Source: Flavobacteriales bacterium UBA4466
GTDB lineage: Bacteria > Bacteroidota > Bacteroidia > Flavobacteriales_D > Sanyastnellaceae
Direction: 5' to 3'
Assembly: GCA_905182895.1 (NCBI GenBank)
Contig: CAJJDD010000003.1
Span: 1 to 64,000, forward strand
Length of the DNA: 64,000 nucleotides
Position numbers and translations under genes: made by a program. The notes beneath the pieces are model-generated. The model made no database searches, had not been told where the DNA came from, and saw only the letters and a program-made list of their open reading frames with translations. Positions within the stretch are counted from its first letter, which is position 1. The number at the start of each line of letters is the position of its first letter. Below are positions 31,746 to 43,549 of the stretch, piece after piece.

Positions 31746-33282
31746 TTATTTGGCTATGTTTATAGCTCGAGTTTCTCTTATTACAGTGACTTTTACCTGA
31801 CCAGGATAAGTCATCTCTTCTTGAATTTTTTGGGAGATATCAAATGAAAGTTGATTTGCTTGAGAATCAGTTACTCTTTCACTTTCTACCAAAACCCTTA
31901 ATTCTCTACCTGCTTGGATGGCGTAAGACTTGCTTACTCCTTCGTATCCTAAAGCTAAATTTTCTAAATCTTTTAACCGTTGGATATAAGACTCTACTAC
32001 TTCTCTTCTAGCCCCCGGACGAGCTCCTGATATAGCATCACAAACCTGAACGATAGGAGATATCATATATTTCATTTCGATTTCATCGTGGTGTGCTCCT
32101 ATAGCGTTGCAAACTTCAGGATTCTCTCCATACTTCTCAGCTAGTTTCATTCCGAGAATAGCATGTGGTAATTCAGACTCTTCATCAGAAACTTTTCCGA
32201 TATCATGAAGTAAGCCCGCTCTTTTTGCTAGCTTGGTATTTATGCCTAGTTCTGCTGCCATAGTAGCACACAAGTTCGCTACTTCTCTCGAATGCTGAAG
32301 AAGGTTTTGTCCGTATGAAGAACGGTATTTCATTCTTCCAATCATTCTAACGAGTTCATTTTTCAGACCATGTATGCCTAAATCAATACAAGTTCTTTTT
32401 CCTATCTCGGCTATTTCTTCTTCTATGTTTTTGGTAGTCTTTTTTACTACTTCTTCGATCCTAGCAGGGATGGATTCTTCCATCGGAGACTAACTGATGA
32501 ATAGAAAGACGAGCTATCTCCCTTCTTACAGGATCAAAGCAACTTAGTATAATAGCTTCTGGTGTGTCATCTACTATGAATCTCTACTCCAGTGGCAGCT
32601 TCTAGAGCTCTAATGTTTCTACCTTCTCTTCCTATAATTCTACCCTTGATGTCGTCACTTTCTATATTGAATACAGAAACTGAATTTTCTACAGCATGCT
32701 CTGTAGCTACTCTTTGGATTGATTGAATAACTATCTTTCTTAGCTTCTGTGTTGGCTTTTATATTTAGCCTCGTCTAAGATTTCTTGAATTTGTTCTGAT
32801 GCTTGAGCTCTTGCTTTGTCTTTAAGCTGCTCTCCTAATTGAGTTTTAGCTTCTTCAGCAGATAGTCCACTGATGTCTTCTAAAAGTGTGACTGCCTTCT
32901 GTCTAGTGCTTTCTAATTCGCTTTGTTTAGTTTTTACTGCTGTAATTTGATCATCCAGGTCTTTCTGAATTCTCTCAGTATTATTTTGAGCTCTTTTTTG
33001 GTACTCTAAATCTTTATTCAGCTTAGTTTCTTTACTCTTTACTCTATCTTCTGCAGACTGTATTTTTCGAGTCCTGTCTTTTATAGCAATATCATGTTTT
33101 TCCTTGAGCTCTAAAAATCGCTCTTTAGCTTTTAACTCCTTATCTTTTCTTATCGTCTCTCCTTTAGCTTCTGCTTCAGCTATTAGAGATTCTTTTTTCT
33201 TGGTCAGTGTATTAGTGAATAAAAAGTATCCAATAACGGCTCCTGCCAGAAGTCCACCTATGCCTGCTATAACTTCTATCAT
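31746..33282 (-). CDS. rny: Ribonuclease Y (split into three frame pieces)
   Basis: N-terminal [22 protein letters not shown] + coiled coil (32740..33282); HD domain [64 protein letters not shown]. Intervening KH region 32484-32740 is in broken frames. Confidence 0.94.
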
Positions 33283-33323
33283 GTTTTTTCCTTTATGGAA
33301 AATCGAAAAATTCTCCAAGAAAC

Positions 33324-33617
33324 TTAAACTAGTCCCTCAGATTTATTGACCAGCCTTTCTAAGCTTGACAGTAGATCTGAATCTACACTTGACTCTGCTG
33401 AAGAGGAGTTTTTAGCAGCTTGTTTAACCGCCACTTGAAGAGCAGCCATAGCCATTAAATCTTGTTTATCCTGAACAGCATAATTCTCTTTTAATGAGGT
33501 GATAGTTTTGTCTAAATCTGCAGCTATGTTTTGGACCATAGATTCATCTTTAACCGCCACTGTTAATGGGTATTTCCGGCCTCCTATGCTTACCTTTATG
33601 GAAATATCTTCACTCAT
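33324..33617 (-). CDS. zapA: Cell division protein ZapA
   Basis: MSEDISIKVSIGGRKYPLTVAVKDESMVQNIAADLDKTITSLKENYAVQDKQDLMAMAALQVAVKQ. Confidence 0.88.
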   Translation of the reverse strand: MSEDISIKVSIGGRKYPLTVAVKDESMVQNIAADLDKTITSLKENYAVQDKQDLMAMAALQVAVKQAAKNSSSAESSVDSDLLSSLERLVNKSEGLV

Positions 33618-33634
33618 TAATTTTAGAGTTCTAT

Positions 33635-33913
33635 TTAGTTATTTAGTAGTGTGAGACACTCGTCAATTTCTTCTATTAATCCTTCAATTTTCAGTTTAAC
33701 TCCCTTGTTTTTTTCAGGAGAAATAATTGAATTAGATTCATCTGTTTTATCGGTTAGAAGTGATGTCTTTTCATTTTCCAAGGAAGTTACCTTTTTTTTC
33801 AACTCTTCTAATTCTATCTCTTGTAAAACACATTTATCTTTCAAAGCTACTTTCTCTGCTCCTAAGGAATCTAGATTCTTCTCAAGTTTAATAAGTAATT
33901 CTTTTGGATTCAT
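33635..33913 (-). CDS. Short coiled-coil protein upstream of zapA (ZapB-like candidate)
   Basis: Heptad-rich LLIKLEKNLDSLGAEKVALKDKCVLQEIELEELKKKVTSLENEKTSLL; immediately upstream of zapA on the same strand. Confidence 0.6.
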   Translation of the reverse strand: MNPKELLIKLEKNLDSLGAEKVALKDKCVLQEIELEELKKKVTSLENEKTSLLTDKTDESNSIISPEKNKGVKLKIEGLIEEIDECLTLLNN

Positions 33914-34070
33914 GTATGATAATAATCACTAACTATTCGATACTTACAAATGTAGTTAGTATCTGACCTATCCCCACGTTTTAAAAATCATATTTATACT
34001 AAGTTCTGATAATAGGATTGTGGAAAGATTCTAAATCCTGCTGAGCGGGGAGGTGTAAAAGTGATGAATT

Positions 34071-35795
34071 TTGACTATGATATTTTCTGAGATGGTCAAA
34101 TTTTTCTGCGCTGCAATGCTTCTTTTTGTTTTTCAGCAAGTTAGTTGTGCTCAAAGGATTTCTGATAGTCTAGGTTTTCGTAACCCAGTAGATATCCCTA
34201 TTCTTCTTAGTGGTAATTTCGGTGAATTTCGGTCTAATCATTTTCATGCAGGAATAGACATTAAGACGATGGAAAAACAGGTTTCCGGCTTGATTATATT
34301 CATGTGTAGGTCTAAGAATAAGCGATACCCCTATTTGGCTATGGTAAAGCGCTTTATCTGGATCATTTTACGGACATCACATAGTGCACCGTATGCTCTC
34401 TTGGCAGCTATAATGACTCTATTACTGATTTTCTGCACTTAGCACAAAAACTACTAAAACGAAATGAAGTAGATATTTCCCCTAATAAGCTTAGAATTCC
34501 TGTAACAAAAGGAGATTTAATTGGTTTTACCGGAAATACAGGTAGCAGTGGAGGCCCTCATTTACACTTTGAGGTAAGAACCTCTGATACTGAAAAACCC
34601 TTAAACCCTTTGCTCCTCGGTTTTAAAGTGAGAGACGATGTGTTGCCTATTGTTAATGGTGTTTTAGTTGAACATTTTACAGATTCTGTAAGAGGTAAAG
34701 TTAACTCAACCAAGAGGTATTATGCTAAAGGCCCAGCTTCTCAAAGAACAGTCGGTAGCGTGGTCGAGTTATCTGATTATTGTGGAATATCTGTTCATGC
34801 ATTGGATTATTTGTCAGGTTCTGGAAATAGCTGCGGTGTTTATAAAATAGATTTATTCGTAGATGGAAGGTTACATTACAGCATGCAACTAGATTCGCTT
34901 GATTTTTCAGTTGGCAGATATATAAACGCTCATAAAAATTATGAGTTTTTTAAAAAGGAAAAGAGCAGTTTTCACAGGTGTTTTAGTATGCCTAATAATA
35001 AATTAGAAATTTACAACTCTGAGTTAAATGGTCTAGTTTCATTTAAGGATAATAAAACTCATACGTGGTTATTAAAGTATGGGATGCAGCTATGAATTTA
35101 AGCCATGAGTTGACTTTCAGAGCAAAGGTAACTAAGTCAAAAAAAGCTTCTCTTTCTGGCGCTCATTCTTTTGTGAAGTTTGATGAAGCAAACTCCATTA
35201 AATACGAGGGATGTTCATTTAAAATCCCTCCTTTTAGATTAATAAATGATGAGTTAATCTCCATAGAAAAGGTGAATATCGCCATCTTCTTACTCAAGAC
35301 ATTCATTCTACAAAATCGGGGATGAATTAATTCCTCTTCAGAACTCATGCATTCTCTAGTATTAAACTCGATAGTTTGGTGATTTAGACTCTACTAAATT
35401 ATTTATCTCTAGGTATAATCCTGAAAACGGGAGATACTACGCTCAAGGTGGCGAGTATAAAGATGGATGGGTGAGGACTAGAGTGAAACAATTCGGTATA
35501 TACACTATCGATTATGATGAGAATGAGCCTAAAGTCAATTTGAAAGGGGGAGCTAAGTCTATTAGAGAAAATGGCGAGATATATATATCCATTACGGATG
35601 ATAATAGTGGAATAGCCTCTTATAATTTGTTGGTAAATGGTGAGTTTATACCTCTATACTATAATTATAAATCCGCTCTTTTAGAAGGGGAGTTGGAGAA
35701 GGAATTACTTTTAGAGGATGTCTACATACCGAATAGAGGTGTCTGATGGACGTGGAAATACAGAGATAAAAGAAGCGCTTTTTAATTCTTTTTAA
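34071..35795 (+). CDS. M23 family metallopeptidase (broken into several frames)
   Basis: DIPILLSGNFGEFRSNHFHAGIDIKT; KRNEVDISPNKLRIPVTKGDLIGFTGNTGSSGGPHLHFEVRTSDTEKPLNPL across successive frames. Confidence 0.88.
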
Positions 35796-35801
35796 GAATT
35801 T

Positions 35802-36718
35802 TCACTTCGTACTCTTTTTCGCTTTTATTTGACAGCGAATATAATTAATTGGTTTTAAATCTTTTAATTCTCTGTAAGTTAAACCGAACTTCTCTGAAAA
35901 TATTACAAGGTCGTTTATCGTTGTGTCGACTGTTACGACATCAAACTCATACGGCTGATATAAATCTTTAGGTCGCACTCTAAAACCATACTTTCCTGCA
36001 TTATTCATAATCTCTTTAACAGCAAGAATTCTATAAACGTATCTGCTAGTTTCAGCGTTTAAATTCAAATCCCAATAATTGTCTTGGTTTTGGTTTGTTA
36101 GGTTCTTATTGACCCCTCCAGCACCCATGTTATAGGAAGCGGCTTCCAGAGGCCAGTCACTATATGATTTATACGAGTCTCTTAGATATGCACAAGCTGC
36201 TCTAGTCGATTTTTCTAGATGATTTCTCTCGTCTACGTTATTGTTTATTTCCAGCTGGTAAGATTTTCCTGTGCTTTTCATGAACTGCCAGCAATACCCT
36301 TGGCTCCTGCAGGTGATGAAGCTCCTGTTAAGCCACTTTCTGTTATTGACTACGTAGTTTAGATCTTCAGGCATTCCTTCTTCCTTCTAGTATTCTCTCT
36401 ATGGTCGGAAACCATCTATTGGCTCTTTTCATCATTAGAAAAGTATTACTATGCCAATATGTGTTCACTAAGAGCTCTCTATCTAACTTCTCTGCTACAT
36501 GAGTTTTTTTTAATGGAATTTCTTGTCCGCAAAATGTTAATCCGTTTGGTACGGCTAGAGAAAACACCTTGTAGTTTTCTGACACGTGATGCTCGTAGTG
36601 TTTGTCTTGAGTCCTCCTCAGTGGTGCCCTGAACCATTAGATAAGTAATACCTCCGCCTAATAGGATAGCTATCGTGAATTTTAGAATATCTTTCAATTG
36701 AACCTTATTTATGAACAA
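35802..36718 (-). CDS. Lytic transglycosylase with LysM-like C-terminus (MltD-like, frameshifted)
   Basis: RANRWFPTIERILE..MPEDLNYVV...GYCWQFMKSTGKSYQLEINNNVDERNHLEKSTRAACAYLRDSYKSYSDWPLEAASYNMGAGGVNK. Confidence 0.9.
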
Positions 36719-36763
36719 ATCTACAGCAGAATAAGAAGCGTGAAATAGAATTAATAAGAATTG

Positions 36764-37307
36764 TCAGAAGGGGGAGATGAAATCTTTGAAAACAATCCCT
36801 GTTAAGTCCTTTTTATTTCTTAATAAACTATCTAGTTTGATAGAGAAATCTTTAGACTCTTCAAGAAGTATAGACTCTTCGCTTTCTGGGTGATAATAGT
36901 CAGAACATTTATATTGAAAATGAGTTTCATTCTCTAGAGCTAAAAAACTATGAGCTATTCCTTTTGGAATGTAGAGACATTTTGCATCATCCGAAGAGAG
37001 TTCGTATTTCCCTATTTTACCGTAGGTTGAAGAGTTTTCTCTAATGTCTAGGAAAACATCTAAAGCCTTCCCTTTGGTTACTCTTACCAACTTAGCTTGG
37101 GCGTGGGGAGGTTTCTGGAAATGAAGTCCACGAAACACATTTTTCTTTGACTGAGAATGGTTATCCTGAACGAAGGTTATTTCTTTATCAATGCTTTGAT
37201 GAAACTCTCTTTTGATTAAAGCTTTCCAAGAAAAAACCTCGATCATCCCTATGAATCTGAGACTCTATTAGGAAAACACCATTTATATCTAATTCAGTAA
37301 ACTTCAA
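36764..37307 (-). CDS. rfbC: dTDP-4-dehydrorhamnose 3,5-epimerase family (frameshift near the N-terminus)
   Basis: Shifted N-terminus KFTELDINGVFLIESQIHRDDRGFFLESF, then REFHQSIDKEITFVQDNHSQSKKNVFRGLHFQKPPHAQAKLVRVTKGKALDVFLDIR. Confidence 0.92.
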
Positions 37308-37315
37308 TGATAACT

Positions 37316-38065
37316 TTAATTTGAGGTAAAAATAGAGTAAATGACAAGTAGACTGCTTAACAAAGAGAGAACCGGAGTCAAATCTCTTAAGATCTCTTTC
37401 GCTAACTCAGCTGTAGGCTCTACATATATAATATCATTAGCTTGAACTACACTATTGACATATTGAACTCCTTCTATGGTGCTTAAATCAAGCAAGTAAA
37501 CTTTTACATCTCCTTTTACCTTTCTTATTAGTTTGATTTTGTGCGCTTTTCCTCTAGTAGATATTCCTCCAGTCATGGCTAATACTTCTATTACGCTCGT
37601 ATTGTTATTCGTTAGAGCCACTGTTTGAGCTGCTCCACCTGAGCCGGGGAAAACAATAACTCTGTTATTGGTAACCTCTACCTGTACAAAAGGATCATTA
37701 TAAAAAACCTCATACATTGCAGACACTGAATCCTGAGCTTCAGGAACTGTTAATCCTGTAATGTTAACTAAGCCCAGGGTAGGGAGGTCTACTAAGCTAT
37801 CAGGTCGTACTAAGTAATTTAGAGAAAATGATAGGTTTCTACTAGCGTTCGGTTGATTTCTATTTAGTTCTAATAGTTGGATTCCGTTATTTGTAAATAG
37901 TCTAAAGTTCAGAATGTCATTAGGAGAAATAGTGTATTCTGCCTCAGACTTAGCTATAAACGTATCATATTCATACTCTGTAGGAGTTTTAAACATAATA
38001 TTATTATTAATAGTACATGAAGAGGTTAATGTGGCTAAGATGATGTAGCCTAAAATTTTGTTCAT
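37316..38065 (-). CDS. Polysaccharide biosynthesis/export (Wza-like) lipoprotein
   Basis: Lipobox-like LTSSCTINNN; YTISPNDILNFRLFTNNGIQLLELN...LNYLVRPDSLVDLPTLGLVNITGLTVPEAQDSV; VIEVLAMTGGIS. Confidence 0.9.
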   Translation of the reverse strand: MNKILGYIILATLTSSCTINNNIMFKTPTEYEYDTFIAKSEAEYTISPNDILNFRLFTNNGIQLLELNRNQPNASRNLSFSLNYLVRPDSLVDLPTLGLVNITGLTVPEAQDSVSAMYEVFYNDPFVQVEVTNNRVIVFPGSGGAAQTVALTNNNTSVIEVLAMTGGISTRGKAHKIKLIRKVKGDVKVYLLDLSTIEGVQYVNSVVQANDIIYVEPTAELAKEILRDLTPVLSLLSSLLVIYSIFTSN

Positions 38066-38127
38066 TTCAGAAATTATAGAACAAATTTAAGGATACTAAG
38101 CTCAGTTTTTGGTATAGTTTTGTACTT

Positions 38128-38646
38128 ATGAATGATTTGCGTAGCAATAGAGTTTCTTTAAGGGCTATCGAGTCGAACGATTCGGAAGTTTTATTCGATA
38201 TAGAAAATGACACTTCAGGTTGGATTCAGTCTGATAATTTCCTTCCATTTAGTAAAGATGTGTTGAGTAAGTACAGCTCTGGTCAGCATGACTTAGTTAA
38301 ATTTGGACAGTATCGATTTATGATTGAAACCTCGTTAGAGCCTAAGCCAATTGGGTGCGTGGATTTGTTCGATTACAATGCAGTTCACTCGAGGGCAGGA
38401 GTGGGTATTTATATTTCAGAAAGTCATCGAAATAAATCTTACGGAAGAGAGGCGTTAGAGCTCTTAATTAGTTATTCTAAAGAACGATTAAACTTGAGAA
38501 TGCTTCATTGCAGTATCTTGGATAATAATGAGACCAGTAAAAGATTATTTAACTCTGTAGGTTTTAGTGAAACTGGCGTCAGGAATAATTGGTACTTGTC
38601 TAACGGAGCTTATAGAAATATAATCCTCCTTCAAAAAGAGCTCTGA
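38128..38646 (+). CDS. GNAT family N-acetyltransferase
   Basis: VSLRAIESNDSEVLFDIENDTSGWIQSD...AGVGIYISESHRNKSYGREALELLISYSKERLNLRMLHCSILDNNETSKRLFNSVGF. Confidence 0.92.
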   Translation: MNDLRSNRVSLRAIESNDSEVLFDIENDTSGWIQSDNFLPFSKDVLSKYSSGQHDLVKFGQYRFMIETSLEPKPIGCVDLFDYNAVHSRAGVGIYISESHRNKSYGREALELLISYSKERLNLRMLHCSILDNNETSKRLFNSVGFSETGVRNNWYLSNGAYRNIILLQKEL

Positions 38647-38648
38647 AG

Positions 38649-40502
38649 TCATTCAAACCAATTCTGAATTTTTTCAGAGAGTTGTTCTACATCTATCGGC
38701 TTCGGCAAGTAGTCGTCCATACCCTTTTTTATAAACGATTTTCAGTGTTTGAGACAGAAGTAGCTGTCATAGCTATAATGATAGGTTGGTCGTTTTGACT
38801 TAATAGTCTTCTTATTTGCCTGGTGCATTCATAACCATCTTGGTTAGGCATTTGAATGTCCATAAGGATTAAATCAAACATTTCTGATTTTATAAGTTTT
38901 ATAGCCTCCTCTCCATCAACAGCAGAAGAAGCAGGAGAGACCAAGCAGCATTAATGATTTAAGAATTACAGCTCTGTTTATGGAGTTGTCTTCAACTACT
39001 AAAATCTTGATGGAAGAGCGAAGGGACTAATTATAGGTTTAGCTTTTTTACTTAAGATTGAATTTGACTTTTCTTTTTTTCGTATCCGAGATGGTCAGTT
39101 TGTGTTTCTGGAGACTTGTTTTCTGATATTGTTGTTTTAGTGCTTCTGATTGCGTGAGATACTATTATGGAGAAAATAAAAGTTGATCCTTTTCCATACT
39201 CACTTTCAGCCCATATTTTCCCATTTAGCAAATTCTATTAATTTTTTGCAGATGGACAATCCCAAGCCTGTGCCTCCAAATTTTCTCGAAGTAGACCTAT
39301 CAGCTTGAGTGAATGAATCGAAGATCGTCTCTAACTTTTCAAAGGGATTCCAGTGCCTGTATCTTTGATAGAGAAAGTTAATTCAGAATAATCTTCTTCA
39401 AAGTCAGTCCGCTTCACATCTAAAATAATTTCGCCATTTTCTGTAAACTTGATGGCATTTCCTATCAGATTTGTAAGGATTTGACGAATTTTAAGTTCGT
39501 CTGATTTAATTATTTCCGGTATGTCTTTATCTAGATGGCTGGAAAGACCTAACCCTTTTGAAATAGCTGTTGGCGAGAGGATTTTTAGCACTTGATTTAC
39601 GAGTTTATTCAGAGAGAAATCTACGTCCTCTACTTGGGATTTCCCAGATTCAAGTTTACTAAAGTCCAAGATCTCATTGATAACATCCAAGAGGTTGTGA
39701 GCACTCGATTTTGATTGCGTTTACAGCGTCTCTTTGTTCTAAATCTAGCTTCCCTTGGGAGAGGATATGAGCCATCCCTATTACTCCGTTTAGCGGGGTC
39801 CTTACTTCATGACTCATATTGGCTAAAAATTCAGATTTTGTCTTATCTGATTGTATTAGTTTTTTATTAGTAGTTATCAATTTTTGATGGCTCTCTCTTA
39901 ATTTATTTAGCGCGGGTTTAATCACAAAGAATATTTCAATCAAGAGCACTAGAATCATTATTCCTGATAGGATAAGTTCTAATTTTTTTAATTGAGATAT
40001 TTTAGCAGAGTTTTCTTTTTCAAAAGAGAATACAACCTCGTTTAGGATTTGGCTATAATCTTCAGATTGGACTAGAATCTCTGTGAGATTTTCAGCGTCT
40101 GAATTTTCTAAGGTAAGTGTTTTCTAACCGCTAGTTCTAGTCTGTTTAAATTCCTGGAGGCGGAAAGTAATAGCGTTTTTGCTTTTTTAGTATTGTCACC
40201 ATTCAAGTTGTATTTTGGATTTTTCAGGAATCATTACAGCACGGCAATTTAATATAGCTTTTTTTAGTTCAATTTCAGAGTTTTTTGTAGAATAGGGAAT
40301 CAGTTCTTTCTGAATGAATTTTTAAGGCGAACTTGGCTACTTCGTTTGCTACGGATGATTGATAACTTGCCAAAGAAATTTTGTTTCCATCGTTAGTTTG
40401 ACTATCTAGATGTGATCTAATAATCATCTGGGAAACTACTGTTACTGCTATAATAGTAATAACTAATAGGGTGTAATATCTTCTGTAATTTATATTTTTC
40501 AT
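38649..40502 (-). CDS. Hybrid sensor histidine kinase 1 (TM - HisKA - HATPase - REC), frameshifted
   Basis: N-terminal TM (40275..40502), [26 protein letters not shown] (39674..39958), [21 protein letters not shown]-type box (39331..39690), [23 protein letters not shown] receiver (38729..38944). Confidence 0.9.
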
Positions 40503-40534
40503 GTGAATTTCACAGAGAGTAAATATACTGCACC

Positions 40535-42417
40535 TCAGAGAAATTCACAGAATAAATCGGCTATAGTTCGACTAACTCTCGGAATTTGGTTATTGCAGAC
40601 TCTCAGCCTGTCCAGCATAATAGGTTTGCTGATGAAATCTTTCATTCCTGAATCTAAACAAAGTTTCATATCTTCTTCGAAGGCGCCAGCTGTCATGGCT
40701 ATTATATACGGACTTCCAAAACTTGACTCGTTACTTAAAATCAATTTGGTAGCATCTAAGCCATCCATCTCCGGCATTTGTACATCCATGAAAATGAGAT
40801 CATAATCTTTTAGTCTGCACGCTTCTAGTGTTTCTTTGCCGTTTTCTGCTATATCAGCAGTGCCTCCTAGTCCTTTCAGAATAAGTAGCGCTACTTCTTG
40901 ATTTATACGGTTGTCTTCTGCGATTAGTATTTTATAGCCCATTAAAAGCTCTTCGTCATTTACATCTGAAAGAATGATTGATTCGACAATAAATCTATAC
41001 TACGAATTGCTTAAAATAAAGGTTGATCCTTTTCCTTCTTCACTCTTTGCCCATATATTCCCCCCATTAAATTTACTAGTTTTTTACAAATAGATAGTCC
41101 TAGTCCAGTTCCTCCGTATTTTCTGCTTGTAGATGAATCTGATTGTGTAAATGATTCGAATACATTTGATAGCTTTTCTTCTGGAATACCGATTCCAGTA
41201 TCTCCAACTTTAAACTCTAGATAGAATGTCCTTTTTTCTTTAGCACGGGCTCGAACATCTATGTGTACCCCTCCTTTGTTTGTGAATTTAAGTGCGTTAG
41301 ATACAAGGTTAGTTAGTATTTGTTTAATTTTAGTTGGGTCGGTTATTAAATCCAAAGGAGTATTTGCATCTATTCTGCTAGTTAAATTTACATTCTTTTC
41401 ACTAGCTGTTGGTGACATTAGGTCAAGTACATCCTCGATTACCTCTTTTAATGAGCAAGGGATTAACTCCAGCGTCATTTTCCCAGACTCTGCCTTACTG
41501 AAATCTAAAACCTCATTAATTATCGTTAGAAGATTTTTGCTGCTTCGTTGGATGGTGTTTACGTACCTCTTCTGGTGTTTGTCTAGTTCCGTGTTATCTA
41601 AAGCATTAGCCATTCCTATGACTCCGTTCATAGGTGTTCTAATTTCGTGACTTATAGTTGCTAAAAAGGATGATTTGGCTATAGCAGCTTGCTCTGCCAG
41701 ATCTTTCGCGTTGACTAATTCTCTTTCAGAGCTTTTTCTCATTGTAATGTCTGAAACTCTATAAACTAAAAATTCTTTATCATTCTTTTTTATAAGGCTA
41801 ATGGACACAAATGCGTCAAATTCTGATTTATCTTGTTTAACCAAAGTAATCTCATCATTCCAGAACTTGTTTTCCAAAATTTGGTGTACACCTTTGTCGT
41901 CTTCTTCCTGAGTTAAGTGAGATTTTCTTAAAACACTGAAATTTTTATTTTCTATTTCATCTGCACGGTATCCGAACATAGAAATAGCCACAGTATTTGT
42001 TTCAAAAATATCTCCATCAAAGTTTGTAATAAGAATTCCTTCTTCAGTTTTACTAACGAGCGTTCTTAGAAACTCCTCCTTGAATTTTAATTTTTGTTCA
42101 AAAATGTTAATGCTCCAGAAAAAGCTATAGAGGGTTTTTTAAGGTCAAATCAAACAGATAATAAAAACTTATTTAAAAAAGTCCATATCTGATTGAAATG
42201 CGATTCCTAATACTCCAATAACTCCGAAACAGATTAAGTAGACTCTAGAGACTCTAACCCCACCGCAGGCAATGCTGATGGCTTGAAAGGCTATCAATAA
42301 AGAAATGAAATGATAAGAAGAATATTCATTTAGAAAATTACAGAGTAATACTTGAGTGGTGAAAGCATAAAAGCTAATAAGGCTTAAATATTTAATGATC
42401 TTTTCCTCGATTTCCAA
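40535..42417 (-). CDS. Hybrid sensor histidine kinase 2 (membrane region - PAS - HisKA - HATPase - REC), frameshifted
   Basis: TM-rich 42169..42417; PAS and HisKA KSSFLATISHEIRTPMNGVIGMANAL; KQILTNLVSNALKFTNKGGVHI; REC YDLIFMDVQMPEMDGLDATKLIL (40535..40942). Confidence 0.9.
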
Positions 42418-42439
42418 AAACGTCGCTGAAGGAGATTTA

Positions 42440-42604
42440 ATGAAAGAAAACGGACTGGTTAGCTATCAATTAAAAACTCCTTTAGCAGGAATAGAAATAA
42501 GATATACAACTGACGGAATGCCTGTTCTCATGGATTCAAAACTATATACAGAAAGAATTTTAATTACTGCAAACACTACAATTCATGCAGGTATTTTTAA
42601 TTAA
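42440..42604 (+). pseudogene. Orphan C-terminal fragment resembling the chitobiase/beta-hexosaminidase (GH20) C-terminal domain
   Basis: MKENGLVSYQLKTPLAGIEIRYTTDGMPVLMDSKLYTERILITANTTIHAGIFN; no GH20 catalytic domain upstream, where the opposite-strand kinase starts. Confidence 0.6.
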
Positions 42605-43511
42605 TTTTTTTGACCTGTCCTTAATACGCTTTTTTTCAATAAAAGTTGCAACTGTATTGTGGTTTTCGCTAGTAAGCATTCAGTTAGATGGACAAGTAAT
42701 TGACTCACTTGAGAGACAAAGTAAGATTAGAAGAATACATTCTGTGTCAGCTGCAGGGTTATTTACTATGGGTAGTTACGCTATACTTCATAAGGTTTGG
42801 TACGAAGACTTTGAAAAGGTAAATTTCCATTTTTTTAACGACTCCAAAGAATGGAACGGAATGGACAAGGTTGGACATTTAACTACAGCCTACAGTATTT
42901 CTGAAAGATCTTCTGAGTTTTTCGAAAAGTCAGAATGGTCCAGTAAAGCTCCATGTTTGGGTGCTTCGTTTGGGTTTGTATATACATCTACCTTAGAATT
43001 TCTAGATGCTTACTCGGCAGACTGGGGATTTAGTATGTATGATCTCGGGTCTAACTTTATAGGAGCAGGTGTTTATTTACTTCAGGAAAAGAAGTTTAAT
43101 AGTCAGCTCATTAGATTCAAGTGGAGTTATTCTAAGTCAGGTCTCGCTGAAACTGCTCCTAATTTATTAGGTTCTAATAGCTATGAAAGTCTATTGAAAG
43201 ATTATAATGCCCAGACATATTGGGCATCGGTTGGATTTATGAGGATTAATAGTAGTCAGGAACGATGGATTTGTGCATCACTGGGCTATAGCATAGACGG
43301 ATTTATTAGAGCACGAACCCCAGATATTCCTAGTGATTTAAATCCGAGGTCACAGTATTACCTTTCGTTAGATATAGACTGGAGTAAAATCCCTAAAAAA
43401 AACAAACATTTGAAAAACGTATTAAAGGTGTTTAATTTTGTAAAGATTCCTTTTCCTGCGTTGCAATGGGACAAAAAGTACGGTGTGACATTCCATCCTT
43501 TATATTTTTAA
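42585..43511 (+). CDS. DUF2279 domain-containing protein
   Basis: HKVWYEDFEKVNFHFFNDSKEWNGMDKVGHLTTAYSISERSSEFFEKSEWSSKAPCLGASFGFVYTSTLEFLDAYSADWGFSMYDLGSNFIGAGVYLLQE. Confidence 0.85.
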   Translation: MQVFLINFFDLSLIRFFSIKVATVLWFSLVSIQLDGQVIDSLERQSKIRRIHSVSAAGLFTMGSYAILHKVWYEDFEKVNFHFFNDSKEWNGMDKVGHLTTAYSISERSSEFFEKSEWSSKAPCLGASFGFVYTSTLEFLDAYSADWGFSMYDLGSNFIGAGVYLLQEKKFNSQLIRFKWSYSKSGLAETAPNLLGSNSYESLLKDYNAQTYWASVGFMRINSSQERWICASLGYSIDGFIRARTPDIPSDLNPRSQYYLSLDIDWSKIPKKNKHLKNVLKVFNFVKIPFPALQWDKKYGVTFHPLYF

Positions 43512-43549
43512 ATAAAACCTCTTTTCACTCTTTGATAATTGACTAATCT

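Noticed and set aside
33914-34070. 6S RNA or other housekeeping ncRNA near zapA
   Set aside because: The intergenic gap is too short and has no convincing long closed-bulge hairpin.
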